Below are positions 1-12,900 of a stretch of DNA of 64,000 bases, in pieces. The DNA comes from Nepenthes gracilis (taxonomy: Eukaryota > Streptophyta > Magnoliopsida > Caryophyllales > Nepenthaceae), in contig BSYO01000016.1 of assembly GCA_033239525.1 (NCBI GenBank), forward strand, positions 11,977,045 through 12,041,044. The letters are read 5' to 3'. A program made the translations under genes and the position numbers. The first letter of the stretch is position 1. Each line of letters starts with the position of its first letter. The notes under the pieces are model-generated. The model ran no database searches, had not been told where the DNA came from, and worked only from the letters and a program-made list of their open reading frames with translations.

Positions 1-963
1 AATGGAACACAGGGATAACAATTCCTTTTGCATTTCCAGATAACACCATTATTCAACTCTGTCTGAAATTTTCTTCTCTTTTTTATTGTTTATTCTTTGT
101 GATTTTGTTTATGGCTTTGTTAGCTTTCACTGTTTGGCTAGTATGTCCCATTAAGGTTGCAAAATTTGTAATTGGTTTCACTCTTAGTGCCTGGCTGGAC
201 TGAAAATCTTTCGTACTTATCCGAAAAAGGAAAATAATCTGTTTTTGCTATCCTTCAATATACATATTCAATATTGTCGTGTATATGGGCTTTGTTCTTC
301 ACTTTATTATTATTTTTTTGTGGGGTTTTTGTTGAGGGCATATTCACTCATTTGTCTAGAAACTAGATTATTTTCAATTATTTGTTTCTTCATGGGAATG
401 TCATGAGGTTTTAGCTTTCTCTTTCTGCTTACGGAGGTGTTCCTTGTCAAAGTTTCACCTGCTGTTTTTGGCTCTTCTTAGGCATACATTTTATTCAAGG
501 CCTTGAACTCCCAGTCATTTGGAACAAGTGTGGTGCCTTGTTCTGTCACTCTTCTTTGTTGAGGGCTTCATGCTTCTACAACATACTATATTTTTGTGGA
601 AATGTGAATCAAGATGTCATTACATGCATCTTTTCTAGTTTGGTAATTATTTGTTAGAATAATCAATTTTTTGTTCTACTTTTGAAGAGTTGATACTGTA
701 ACTGAAACCCTACAAGATGTTAAGATCTATATCGATATCAAATCCCCTTTTCTCTTTTTTGATTGTTTTCCGTAGATGCATACATGTGTTAGGGATAGCA
801 TGATTCTTTATCAATGGTTTGTTTGATTGTTTTTATTATGCTCTAATTGAAACCCGACAATATGTTAAGGTCCATATTGATATCAAATCCCCATTTATTT
901 CTTTTTTTCACATTTTATGTTGTTTGATTGTGTGCTGAAGATGTATTAATGTGTTATGGGCAG
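1..963 (+). other. Intron sequence of the U2AF65 gene (no exon recognised)
   Basis: AT-rich sequence with T-rich runs and no recognisable coding segment. The first coding segment downstream opens right after an acceptor (TATGGGCAG at about 955-963) and in mid-protein. The N-terminal exon of the U2AF large subunit must therefore lie upstream of the window, and this stretch is read as part of the following long intron. No exon similar to the acidic N-terminus of plant U2AF65 was found. Confidence 0.55.
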
Positions 964-3900
964 CATGCTTCTCGTGATTATATGAGAGAATCTTTGAAAA
1001 CCAGGGAAAAGGACAGAGAAAAAGGGAGGGAGAAGGAGAGGGACAAGGATAGGGACAGAGAAAGAGATAGGAACAGATACAGAGATGGTGATAGGGATAA
1101 GGATGGGGACAGGGATCAAGATTGGGATCGTGATCGTCATCGAGATCGACATAGGGATCGAAGTGATAGAAGGGATCAAGGGAGAGGTAGAGATCATGGT
1201 GATGATTATTACCAAAGTCGAAGCTCTGACAGGTGATGAATTTATTAAAATAAATTTTAATTTTAATTGTGCTTTTTGTCATTTGTCATATTTGGTGATT
1301 TAGATAAATGTTTTTCTATGCAGCATTTTCTGTCTTTCTTTCTTCTTCTCATGATTAGTATGTCTTAGTGCAAAGAAATTTTCGATCTCTTTTAGTTTGG
1401 AGAATGGAATCAATGGAGGAGGGTTGAAGAGTTAAAGTATAACGGAAGCTAGGCTTTTGGATGCATTTGGGAATATGTAAATTATTATTATTTTTTGAAA
1501 GTGTTTAACACTTTTCTGCAGGTGCTGCGAGGTGCAAATTGGATATAGTCTTTATGAATCAAGAGTTTTGTAGATTTTGAGTATCACATTTTTCTGTTTG
1601 GCTGTACAAGGAAGCTGCAAATCAATTCAGCAAATAGTTTTTTTAGAAGTTGATTTCAACTTCTTTGGTTGACAAACGTTTTTTTTTTAATTAACTCTTT
1701 TGGCCCAATTTCATGTATAGGTCAGACAAGCTTTCTAAGAGTTACATCAAGCAGGTAATGAGGTTCAAGCATTCATTTTATTCTAATGCATCTGCCTTCC
1801 TTGGGGGGTTGATTACTTAAAAGTTATGTCCCCATCCAAAATGTCAATATGAACTTTGTTCATCCAAAATCTAAGAAAAATCCATTTGGCTCACTGCCAG
1901 CCAAATTCTGGTAAGACTTGATCAAATGGGTCTTATTATTAGAGAAAGGATCCAAAGTTCAACACCACACGTAATTTTATCCTGGTACGTTCTTTTGTTG
2001 TAAAGAGCAGTGGAGGCATTCATATCTTCGATTCCACTAAGCTTCAAATAGAATTGGGTTCTGTCTGTTTTGATCAGTAAGATAGAGATGAGAGTACTGG
2101 TCTCCCAGATTTCTGGGTCTCAGAGGAGTCATCTGCGCTGCATTACCACTTTCATGGAGATGTTGATATCTTAGCTTGATCAGGAGACTTCCAAGTTAGA
2201 ATGGAACTACCTTACCTTGTGACAATGCTAACACATCTCTCAGTAAGATGGGATGCCAAAGGGTTAACACCTAAGCAAAAAAATATATATAACTGGGCTA
2301 TTCTGGACTCTAGTCAGAATTGCAAGTGTCATGAAGTCCATAGAAATAGTATTTGATGATGTCAATAACCTTCCACTCCTTCCCCATCCCAAAAAAAAAA
2401 AAAGTAAAAGAAAAAAAGGCAGATTCGGCAACCAGTAGATGAATCCAAGTGGTGCTGCTCATGGATGTCAAAATATATAACCTTTCTCACCCACCAAATT
2501 GACCAAATCATTGTGAACAGTATTGTACCCTGTTATCATCCATTATTTTCTTTCCATAAAACTGTTTCTGAGAAAGAAAATCTCTATTTAATAGATCCAG
2601 CAGAACACCAAATTTTACATGATGAATTGCATTGAAGTGGCAAATCTAGCTCTTTCTTGCATAGGGAGCACTTGAATATGTTTTCTGCTCAAAACACAAG
2701 GGTGCAGCTAATATAGGAAAGATGAGACAGAGACCTTTGAGTTTCATCAGCCACCCAATCCTTTTAGCTCACTATAACGAACACTGAAGAAATCTTGCTA
2801 CTAACCAACTCAAACTAAGGGATCACCGCATCATTATCAGCTGCCAAATGAAATAGGTTTGTAGTAACATCGTTGAGAATGAATTACCAGCCAAGAATCA
2901 AGCCAAAAAAGGGCACCCATCTCCAAAAGTAAAGGAAAAAGAAGGCTGTAAAGCAGATCAACCATTGTATATATGCTTCCATAACTCTCCCACGATCTTT
3001 CTGTGAAGGTGAAGAAACCCAATCCAATGGATGTACAATGCTGATAACAGATTTAACTTCCTAAATCTTCCTTTCTCAACCATGAACACCATAATTGTTC
3101 CCCTAATAGTTCCTGTCTTTTCTAAAGAACATGGAGTCGAATGGAGGAGACAAACATATGTAGCAACCATGAGAGTTCTTCTATATGAGAATGTTAGGGA
3201 TTTGGGATTCATTTGTGGAAAAAATTGGAAAAAGCCTTGTGATGTGGTAGAAGCAGCGCTCCTGCTCTTTTTTTTTTTTTTTTCAACAACCATCTTTTCT
3301 GTTACAAGTAATCTTTCTCTCTCAATGTATCAAAAACATCAGGGAAGATGATCAATGGCCTATTTCCACACCCATAATCATGTCAAAAATGCTGCATTAC
3401 CTTGCCACGTCAAGTTTGGCGTAAAGAAAGAAGTATCATATGCCTCTTGCTATGGACTTCTACAGGATACCCTGAAATTTTGATCACCCTCTCTAGTTTT
3501 ACACCTGTTTGCCTCAGTGTCATATTTGGTTATCAACCACATTTCTTCACATATTAGTATATTACCCTCTCCCAATGAATCTGCTTGCTATGCAAAAACT
3601 TGATGCCATCACTTCCTTCACTTTTGACCAGATTTATTGAGAAAATGGTTATGGACAACTCTTTTTTTGCGTTCTTATGTGGTGTAACCATGGGATCTTT
3701 AAGAATGAAGAGTGAAATATAAATATACGGTGAAAAAGGTTCATGTGTTGATTGTTGGATACAATTACTGTACTTGATGTGCTTGTGGTGATTTTTCTAA
3801 ATATGTTTTTATTGATATTAAATTAATGCACAAATAAGTCATTACTTACTCTCATTTTCATCAGCCTACTGCTCTAGGGTGTTACTAATTGAGACATCCT

Positions 3901-6900
3901 TTTAGGCAGAGAGATTATGACCATGATAGAGATGGTAGGCATAGACACAGGTCCCGGTCACGTTCAAGCGGTAGATCTGAGCATCGATCAAGATCACCAT
4001 CTCAATCTCACTCAAAGAGGTCAGTTATAGTTAGATCGTTGCCCGGAGTTGTCCTGTCATATATTGCAATCCTGTTCTGTGTCACTTTATAAATATAGCG
4101 AGTCAATTATATATTTTCAGGAACTAAGATTTGGATGTGACATATCGGTATCAATTATGTCAACTGTTTTTCAAAATCTGATTTATTGTCTTACTTTGCT
4201 GAATCTGAGAAACCCAACTCATATAAAAGAAACAATTAAACAGTGTGTGCATATGTGCATTTGGGGCATTTGTTATTGAGTCATAAACACGTGCCTTGGG
4301 TAGAATATGGTTGAAAAGCTGATGATAATTGATGCAGGGAAGGGGGCAAAGTAGGGGAAAGAGAAGAAATTGGGAGAAGGAAAAGAAACAGGAGGAGGAA
4401 TAGAGAGAAGAGAAGCAAAGAGATCAATAGAGAGAAGAGAATCACAATCACTCAAATTTCATTTAACTCATCAGTGATGTATTTAACATTAAAGTTAAGA
4501 TTCTTATATAGAAAAACTTTACTATTATGTTAATTAGGAAACTAAATAATTTTATAACTAATGAGGAAATAATATGATACAATTTTCTAAAATAAAATAA
4601 AATCTCATTAAGTAAAATTTTTCAATAAAACCTCTCTAATAAAATCAAATCAAATCAAATTAAATCTCTTTTAATTTTGCATATCCATGATGTCCGCATA
4701 TCAAATAGAATCAAATCTCTTTTAATTTGGCATATCTATGATGTCTGTATCAATAATCTTTTATAAAAATTTGGACATCGATCTTTGTGCATGCATGTAT
4801 TAGGTTCAACTAGGTCCACACTGCAAAAGAAAAAAAAAAATCCAGGACTTTGTGCATGCATGTATTAAGTTCAGCTAGGTCCACACTGCCAAAAAAATAA
4901 AATAAAATAATCCAGGACTTATGCTCTGTTAAGCACCTGAAGTCCATCTTTGTCTCATCAGGTTCACTTTTATGTGGCATTTAAAAGTTTCTACTTGTTC
5001 ATGTGAGAGAACTTTTATGTAAACACGTATGGATATATGTGTAACATATTTCAATGATAGTTAAAGCATGTTCTAGAGAATCAGGTTGCATTAGATTGAT
5101 ACTGATTGTGGGACCTGAGTCCATCTCTGTGTCATCAGGTTCACCTTTATGTGCCATTTTAAAGCTTCTACTTGTTCATGTGAAAGAACATTTATGTAAA
5201 CATGTATGGATTTATGTAGAACATATTTCAAAGATAATTAAAGCATGTTCTGGAGAATCAGGTTACATTATATTGGCACTGATTGTGGGATTTTTATTCT
5301 TTTCTTTCTTATTCAAATGGAGAAAAGAGTAAAGATTTCTGTTGATCGAGTCTTTCATCTCCCTAGAATTTTCTAAATGATTAAAAATCATCACAATGGA
5401 TTTATGCTTTCTTCCAAATCATTTCTGGAATCATTTTCAAATATCTTGATGCATGTCCATGTACCATTCCTTTGCTGCATTGCGTTATGATGGCTCTACA
5501 GCAACCAATTTCAGCAACCATTCCTTTTTAATGATGCCTTTTGTGTTTTGTGTTAGGTGGTATAGAATTGATGTTGGTATTTAAATTTATCCACTTTTAG
5601 ATATTATTCAGCTGAATTTTCTGTCCAGTTTTATCGAAATATTTTCCCTTGCCACTAACTGTGGCAGTGGTTAAAAAAAAAAAAAAGAGTTGAAAATGCA
5701 GGTTTCTTTTTTTTTTTTTTAATCTCTGATCCTTAATAAAGTCATGTTTTATGTGCAACTGAGAAATGCTTTAAGACTCTTTTATGATGTCTTGTCAGCA
5801 TTTGTGTCCTTGCTAAGTGGTAACTTTTTTCAATCCTGAGCCATATCTCGTTTATGTTTGTGTGTATATATTGCAGCAATTGGTATATCTATAGTTGTTA
5901 TGGTTGTCGGCAATATTTTGTTTGGTACCATCTTAATGTGGCTGTTGATTAGAAATTGAGTGGGAAATAAGGTCTCAAGTGTCTACAAAGGCCCAAATTC
6001 CGGTCATTTCAATGTCGTTTTCTTTACTGTAATATTTCCCAGCTACCAAATTAAAGCTTTGATGTAACATTGTAGACCTGCAGTTTGCACTTGTGCTGGT
6101 GGTTAATTTAGGTACATTATTTTTAGCTTGTGACTTGCATTTCATGAGGTTCCTTTTCCACCATAGTAATGTTTTATGCTTGCAGCAAAAGGATAAGTGG
6201 GTTTGACATGGCACCTCCTGCTTCCACAATGTTAACTACTGCTGCAGGTACATTCTTATGTTATGGATTAATCTTGATCATTTTTCCCTAGCTGCCCGTA
6301 TTTTTTCTTCAGTTTGTGCTATTTTGGAAATATCGTAACAAATTTCATGATGTCATTTGGGTAAGAGATTACTTGTTTGTTATTTTATTAGCTCATATAG
6401 CATTTATTATTTGGTCTTGTATGGGCAGGATTATTTTTCTTATATAACTGCTTACTTAGTGAATTAATTCTGTAACTGAGTTCTTTGGTTTGTTCTTGTG
6501 TTTGGTGTTTGTTTTTGTTTGTCTTGTATTTTGCATAAGAAGGCAATGTTGGGCCTTTCGCCCCACTCTGCTGACATTGGATGTGAGCCGACTTCTGTAG
6601 CTTATATATACAAGGAGGAATCAATGCACAGTTCGTCTTCAACTGGCAACTATTGCCTGTTTTGGTAGTCTTGCAAGATTCCCTCTAGTACTTGAATCTG
6701 ATGTATTTCCTCTCTACTCTTTTGATAAATGTGGCTGCAAGAGCTAGGGAAACACAAGAATCTTTGAAGCATTTCTATCCTTTAAAAAATGAATAAAGTC
6801 CAATTTTTCTAAAACAGAATAGCAAGTGTCTCATTTTGTTGTTAATGCTACATTTAACAGGAGTTTCTGTTTCTGGGGATTGTTTTCTAAGATCTGATTT

Positions 6901-9900
6901 GTTTTATTAGCCTTTGCAGGTCAAATTCCTGGGACAACTCTCCCAATTCCTGGAATGTATTCAAACATGTTTCCAATAGCTCCTGGGCAGGTGCATTGTT
7001 TTCCCTTCTGCACTGCTGATTTGCATATGATACGTTTTCTTCATGATTATTACTCTGTAATTATTTGCATGCAGCAGATAGGAGCTCTTCCTGTAATGCC
7101 AATACCAGCAATGACTCAGCAGGTGGACAGGATTGTGTATTACTTGCTTTTTGGATTTCTTCTGGCTCTCCACTTTGTTGTCTGTTTGTTTTTTACTCCA
7201 GCCTTTATGTTTTTGCAGGCTACTAGACATGCTCGGCGAGTATATGTCGGCGGACTTCCTCCATCAGCTAATGAGCAGGTTTATTTTCATCTAGGAGACT
7301 CTTTGACTCTCTACATCTGCTATCCTCATAATGTTGGAATGAATGGCAAGACATAAGGCGGTGGCAGACTGATCCACTAAAAGAGTGGACAAGAAGGGTT
7401 GCCAGTGGGGGATAAGGGAGACATACTCAACCTCGAAAACGGTTTGTTAAATGACAAAAGCTTCATTTTGATGGGGCTTTTTGATGGAAAGATTCATAAG
7501 CCTTATATTTGCAGAAAATAATTTGACTTTTAAATGATCAATATTAGGATTATACCCAGAATTCAATTATTAAATGATTAATCTAAGAATATTTATCCTC
7601 TTTTTCTTCTTCTTTTTTTTTTTTTTTTTTGTTTTTTCTTTTTCTTTTTTTTGGGTGCGAGTAGTTTATGTTCAAAAGAATGTCTGCCTCCTCCCCACTC
7701 TTAGCTTTTTTTTTTTTTTGATTTCACAATGCATCCATCACGTCCTTTGGGTTAGAGATAATAGGATGGAAATTGTGCACTAAACTTGGGGTGTGGTAAA
7801 CAGAATTTGATGCTTAGCAACTTTGGTAGTAAGTTGGCTGAATTGAGTAAAGATGATAAGAAGAGGATCCAGATAGTGCATGCTTGGATTTCTGGCTTTG
7901 CTGATGTTTAAGTTGATAACCCTAGGTTGAATATAATGACAGAAGATTGTTAGTGTTGAAACATTGAGGGACTTGTGGGTTAATATCAACGCCTCCATTA
8001 TGATGTAGATATGGTGAAACTTGGGAAATATTATAATACATCTTTGGAAATGTATATTCATCTGATTATTTGGAGTTTTCTTTGGTATCTTTTGTTCTTC
8101 ACGTTAAACAAAATATGAAAAATGGGTCCATGGAACTAAGAGAAGCACTATGGAGAGAGACACTAAGAGAAGAGCTATTATCAAGAGAGTGAGGAAAGCG
8201 TATTGTTGCTGAACAGGTGCAATTTTTTTAACAGTTTATTACCAAACATTGTTGTAATATTTGTTGCTTGATTATCCATTCTCCTACTAATTCCTTTGTG
8301 TTCCTGATTAATGGTCAACAGAACATTCTCTGTTTCAGTGGTTTGCATATTGTGCCTGACTGTTCTTCTCCATGGTCTGGCTTTTGCTCAGTAAGCTCTG
8401 TTAGCAATTTTCTGTTTTACAACTCCATGCATTCTATTGCAGTCTGTTGCAACATTTTTCAGCCAGATCATGGGTGCAATTGGTGGGAATACGGCTGGCC
8501 CAGGTTCATGAACAACTGAACATTTATATATGTATTGTTACAATCATATTTCATATGAATGTTCTAACCATGTTTTTATATTATTCAGGTGATGCTGTTG
8601 TCAATGTGTATATAAATCATGAAAAGAAGTTTGCATTTGTGGAGATGAGATCTGTGGAGGAAGCCAGTAATGCAATGGCATTGGATGGCATCATATTTGA
8701 GGTGTGGGGCAATTAGCTAAAATGACATCACTTGCTTTCATTTCCATGAGGTTGCAGAAGCTTATGCATGAAAATCCCCTCTAATTGTTTCACTTGGAGG
8801 AGATTGATCATTTTGTATTTGCATAATTCTACTTTAGATGATCAGCCAAAAAATTTCAAGTTCCAGCATACTCCAATATCCAATGTTTTAGATTCCTTTG
8901 GAACTTGGGAAAAAATGGGGGCAGGGTTTTCATTTTCATTTTTTCTTTTACTTTTTTGTTAGTGTGAAATAAATTGGTTAAAAATCTTTGAGTATGTAAG
9001 GTTGATTATTTTCCTTCTCTTTGCTTGAACATTTCTACTGTTCAATTGAAGCTCTAGTTTTTCAGACTTTGCATCCTCCGTCCAATTAGTTTGTTTTGTG
9101 TGTGCTTCTCTGTTTTCAGTTTAGTAGGCAACACTGTATTTTCTACTGATGCTTTTTTGTTTTTTGTCACTCATATCTAGGGGATGCCAGTCAAGGTGAG
9201 AAGACCAAGTGATTACAACCCTTCACTTGCTGCAACACTTGGTCCAAGTCAACCCAATCCACATCTGAACTTGGCTGCTGTTGGATTAACACCTGATTCT
9301 GCTGGTGGACTTGAGGGTCCTGACCGTATATTTGTGGGTGGGCTCCCTTATTACTTCACCGAAGGACAAATCCGAGAGTTACTTGAAGCTTTTGGACCCC
9401 TAAAAGGATTTGATCTTGTGAAGGATAGAGAAACCGGAAACTCGAAAGGCTATGCCTTTTGCATTTACCAAGACCTCTCAGTGACAGATGTTGCTTGTGC
9501 AGCTCTTAATGGAATAAAAATGGGTGACAAGACTCTCACTGTTAGGCGTGCTAATCAGGGAGCTTCCCAATCTAATAAGCCGGGGCAAGAGATTGTTTTG
9601 CTGCATGCACAACAGCAGATAGCATTACAGGTATGGATGAATTCATTGCATGCCCTGCCAACATTGTTGAGTGCATCATTGGTTTTCTGCCATATCGCAG
9701 GTATTAATGGATTGATTTTTTGTTTGGCCAATAGTGTTTTCAGTATTATTCCAAACCTGCCTTTCCCTTAAAAGTCTCAGAGGTCTACTTCTACCTAAAT
9801 ATATGCAACTTGCCATATTATTGTTTTAGAGCCAAGTCTCCTTTTTTGATAGAGGGGAGTGAGAAAGAAATTTGATTTTTGGATTGCCTAATTTAATTGC

Positions 9901-12900
9901 TCAAAATATTTGATATTTCCATGGTCTACAAGCTGTTAGATTGGGAATCTAAGGTAGATTCACCTACAACGTTAGCTGATATTGAAGCTGTATACTTAAG
10001 CTGACTAACGGGAGAATTCTGTAGTAGGTTTTGTTTATTAATTTCTCATGAATATGGTGTGTTTGTCTTTCTTTCCCACTACCATATGGTTGCCGTATCC
10101 ATTATGTCAAGAATTTATTGACTGAAGTTCAGAGGCTGTTTACTCCCATCTCCCCTTCTTTCTAATGGTCCACAAGGATGCTAGGACATAAAGATTCTTA
10201 GAAAGCATTTAACGCCTCAATGGATGCCCTAACCATTTGACTTTCCACTGGAAGTACTGACAAGATAGGGATTTGGGCCAGGGTTTGAGGCAGCCTTGGG
10301 GAGTCCTATCTAGGTAGACATGGTTTAGGCAAGGCTAGGAAAGCCTCTCACTTATATTTTAGGCATCAGGATGGCGGTGGTGCTATAAGAAGTGGGCATG
10401 TGAAAGACGCGAGTGCAACAAGTAGAAAAGTCAATGATGTGACCCTGACTCCCAAGCATATCAACCCGAGTTAAAGAAGATCGAATAGTATTATTGCAAG
10501 TGACCATAAGCCTTTAACCGGTGAATATGTAATTTTTAACTGATTTCAAACCATTGTGGAGGATCTCATATCATAATGAAAATATAGAATTGCTTACACT
10601 AATGTTCTTGAGTGATCCTCGACATGTATATGTGCCGCTAGTGTAATTGGTCCTAGTTAGACTGGTTACGTAGGAGGTTTTACCGTCCCAGTATCTTATC
10701 ATTTCTGCAGTGATGTAATAAGGTACTTGCTCTAACTCAGTTTTAACTGGGGAAATGATTTCCCTTTGGTATTGAAAGGACATGTATTGGTATGCAATTA
10801 GATACCTGTCATACCTCCAACGATAAAGATTTCATCATGGCTAGTGGTGTTAAATGGGCTGTGCTTGGCCCGCACAGCCCATTTATTTGGGCTGCTCGTA
10901 TGTAAATGTGTTTTGTCAACATAATACATACATTACGGGCCTTGCTTGGCACGACTCTAGATTTATATGTTCTGACTTAGCACGACATGTGGTTTATGCT
11001 GTGTTGAGCCTGGCATGCCTATGAGTCATGTTGTGCCATGGGCTAGCACGGAATGAACCATATTTTAAAAAATAAAAAATATTAAAAAATAAAATTATAC
11101 AAAACATTATAAAAAAATACCACATTTTATTTATTTTATCGAATGTTTTTGATATTATAATTTTAAAAAGTAAAAAAAAATATTTAATAATAACTCAGTT
11201 ATTTCTAGTCCTCATTTCCCACCAATGCTGCTTTTGGAGTCATTATCTTTATTAGAACTAAAAATTGTTGAATTTCTGACATGATTTTTTACATCCAATC
11301 AATCATTAAAAATGATACACATTTCTACAGTATTTAGTATTGTCCTGCTTATTTTTTTGTCAACTACTTGATCCCAACATTGAAGGTTTACTTTGATGAC
11401 ACTGTACTTGCTAGTAGGACTAAAAGGCTTTATGCTACTGAATCCAAAATCTGGAACTCTACTACTGTGTTGGAATCGTGATCCGATTGTAAGTAGTAAA
11501 GAAGTTTAGTTGGCTTTGCATTTTAACGAACTGGCTGTGTGCCACATCAAGCTCGTATTAACAAAAGCAAATCTCTACTGATGCTTGCTTTTACTGTTGG
11601 AGTGGAACATTTCAGTTTTGACTGCGGTGTACACAAGTTGTACGTTGCATACTAGTTGTGATATACACAGGTCTTCATTTCTTCCATGCTGTCGGTCATC
11701 CTCATGTCATAGAATTCTTCAAGACATGTATATCCCACGTAAATTCATGTGGGAGTTCATAATTGTTGCGAGGAAGGCTACTATTGGGGGATTTCTCTAA
11801 AATTTTAAAAAGTTTTTGAAAAACATAGTTAAATATGATATTAGTAAATATACTATTTTTAGTAATTTTAATATTTACTTAAAATTATTTATTTAAAATT
11901 TATATGATATATTTACCTCAATCGCTTATATTATATAGTGGAAATCATAATCTTCTCGGAAAAACGAATCATGTTAGTGAATGACAACAATAGATTTTGG
12001 GTGGTGTAATGGATACCTGCAAGGTCATTACTAGCAAAATAAAATATTTCTAAAAAATATTTAATCATTTTAATCATCTTTCAGTCAATATCTGTAATCG
12101 GTTTGGTCGTTAGGATATTTTCATTGTAAAAGATGGTTAAAATAGAACGAAAAACAATTTAATCGGTTTGAGTTTCATCTTGTTTAGAGATATTTATCAT
12201 ATTGTAAAGATGCTATTCTAAAAAAATGTTTTAATAAATGAAGTAATATTCTTTATTTTCTCCATATAAGGAGAAATAAATTACAAAACGTCTTTAATAC
12301 AAAGGTTAATAATATGATATGCACATCTTGTATGAAATAGTTCTGTTAGGCCTCAATATAAGGGCCCACAGAAGACAGCTAAGAGGAAAGGCCCAAATGA
12401 AAGGCCTAGAGGCATTTCCACGAACATGGCCGAGAGGCAAAGGGAGAGGCTAGTGTCCTAAGGCGAAGCCACTGACAAGGAGAGGCTGAACCAAAACACT
12501 CAGGGCTAGCTGTCCTAAACAAATCGGAGGTCCGAGAGGTCACACATCGAGGACATTTAACGATATCTAGATACGAGAACAAGAAGTTTCATCTTGTTGG
12601 GTAGGAGGTTTTTATCATCTTATAACTTATCATGTTTTGTTTGTACGTATTGAATTGCTATTCTGAAAAAATGTTTTAATAATGACATCTCATCCCCTAT
12701 AAATACCTAGCAAAGGATATTCTTTATTTTCTCCATCCATAAGGATCCACCCTAAATACTTATACTTTGTAAAGACTTGATTTAAATAAATTTCAACAGT
12801 CTCGTGGTTCTCTTTAATAGAAAAGGTTAATAATATGATATGCACATCTTGTATGAAACAAGTTCACCATTCAAAATAAAAAAAAAAAATTGTGATTTAA

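Noticed and set aside
1..40. Possible exon at the very start of the window
   Set aside because: The 40 bases end in CAG and could look like an exon edge, but the translation does not match the U2AF65 N-terminus.
928..1236. Stand-alone ORF of 102 codons rich in RD/RE
   Set aside because: It is the RS-domain exon of U2AF65 (964-1232) plus read-through of intron at both ends. The opposite-strand frames there are shadows.
1980..2260. Protein-like text on the - strand in a U2AF65 intron
   Set aside because: Short pieces broken by several stops, with no family recognised; not enough to call a pseudogene.
7574..7783. Small + strand ORF with a poly-Phe run
   Set aside because: Created by a poly-T tract in an intron; low-complexity artefact.
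9631..9771. Extension of the RRM2 exon to a stop at 9771
   Set aside because: Intron read-through: a donor (CAG then gtatgg) at 9631 and the matching acceptor at 14411 give the expected protein. An intron-retention form cannot be excluded.
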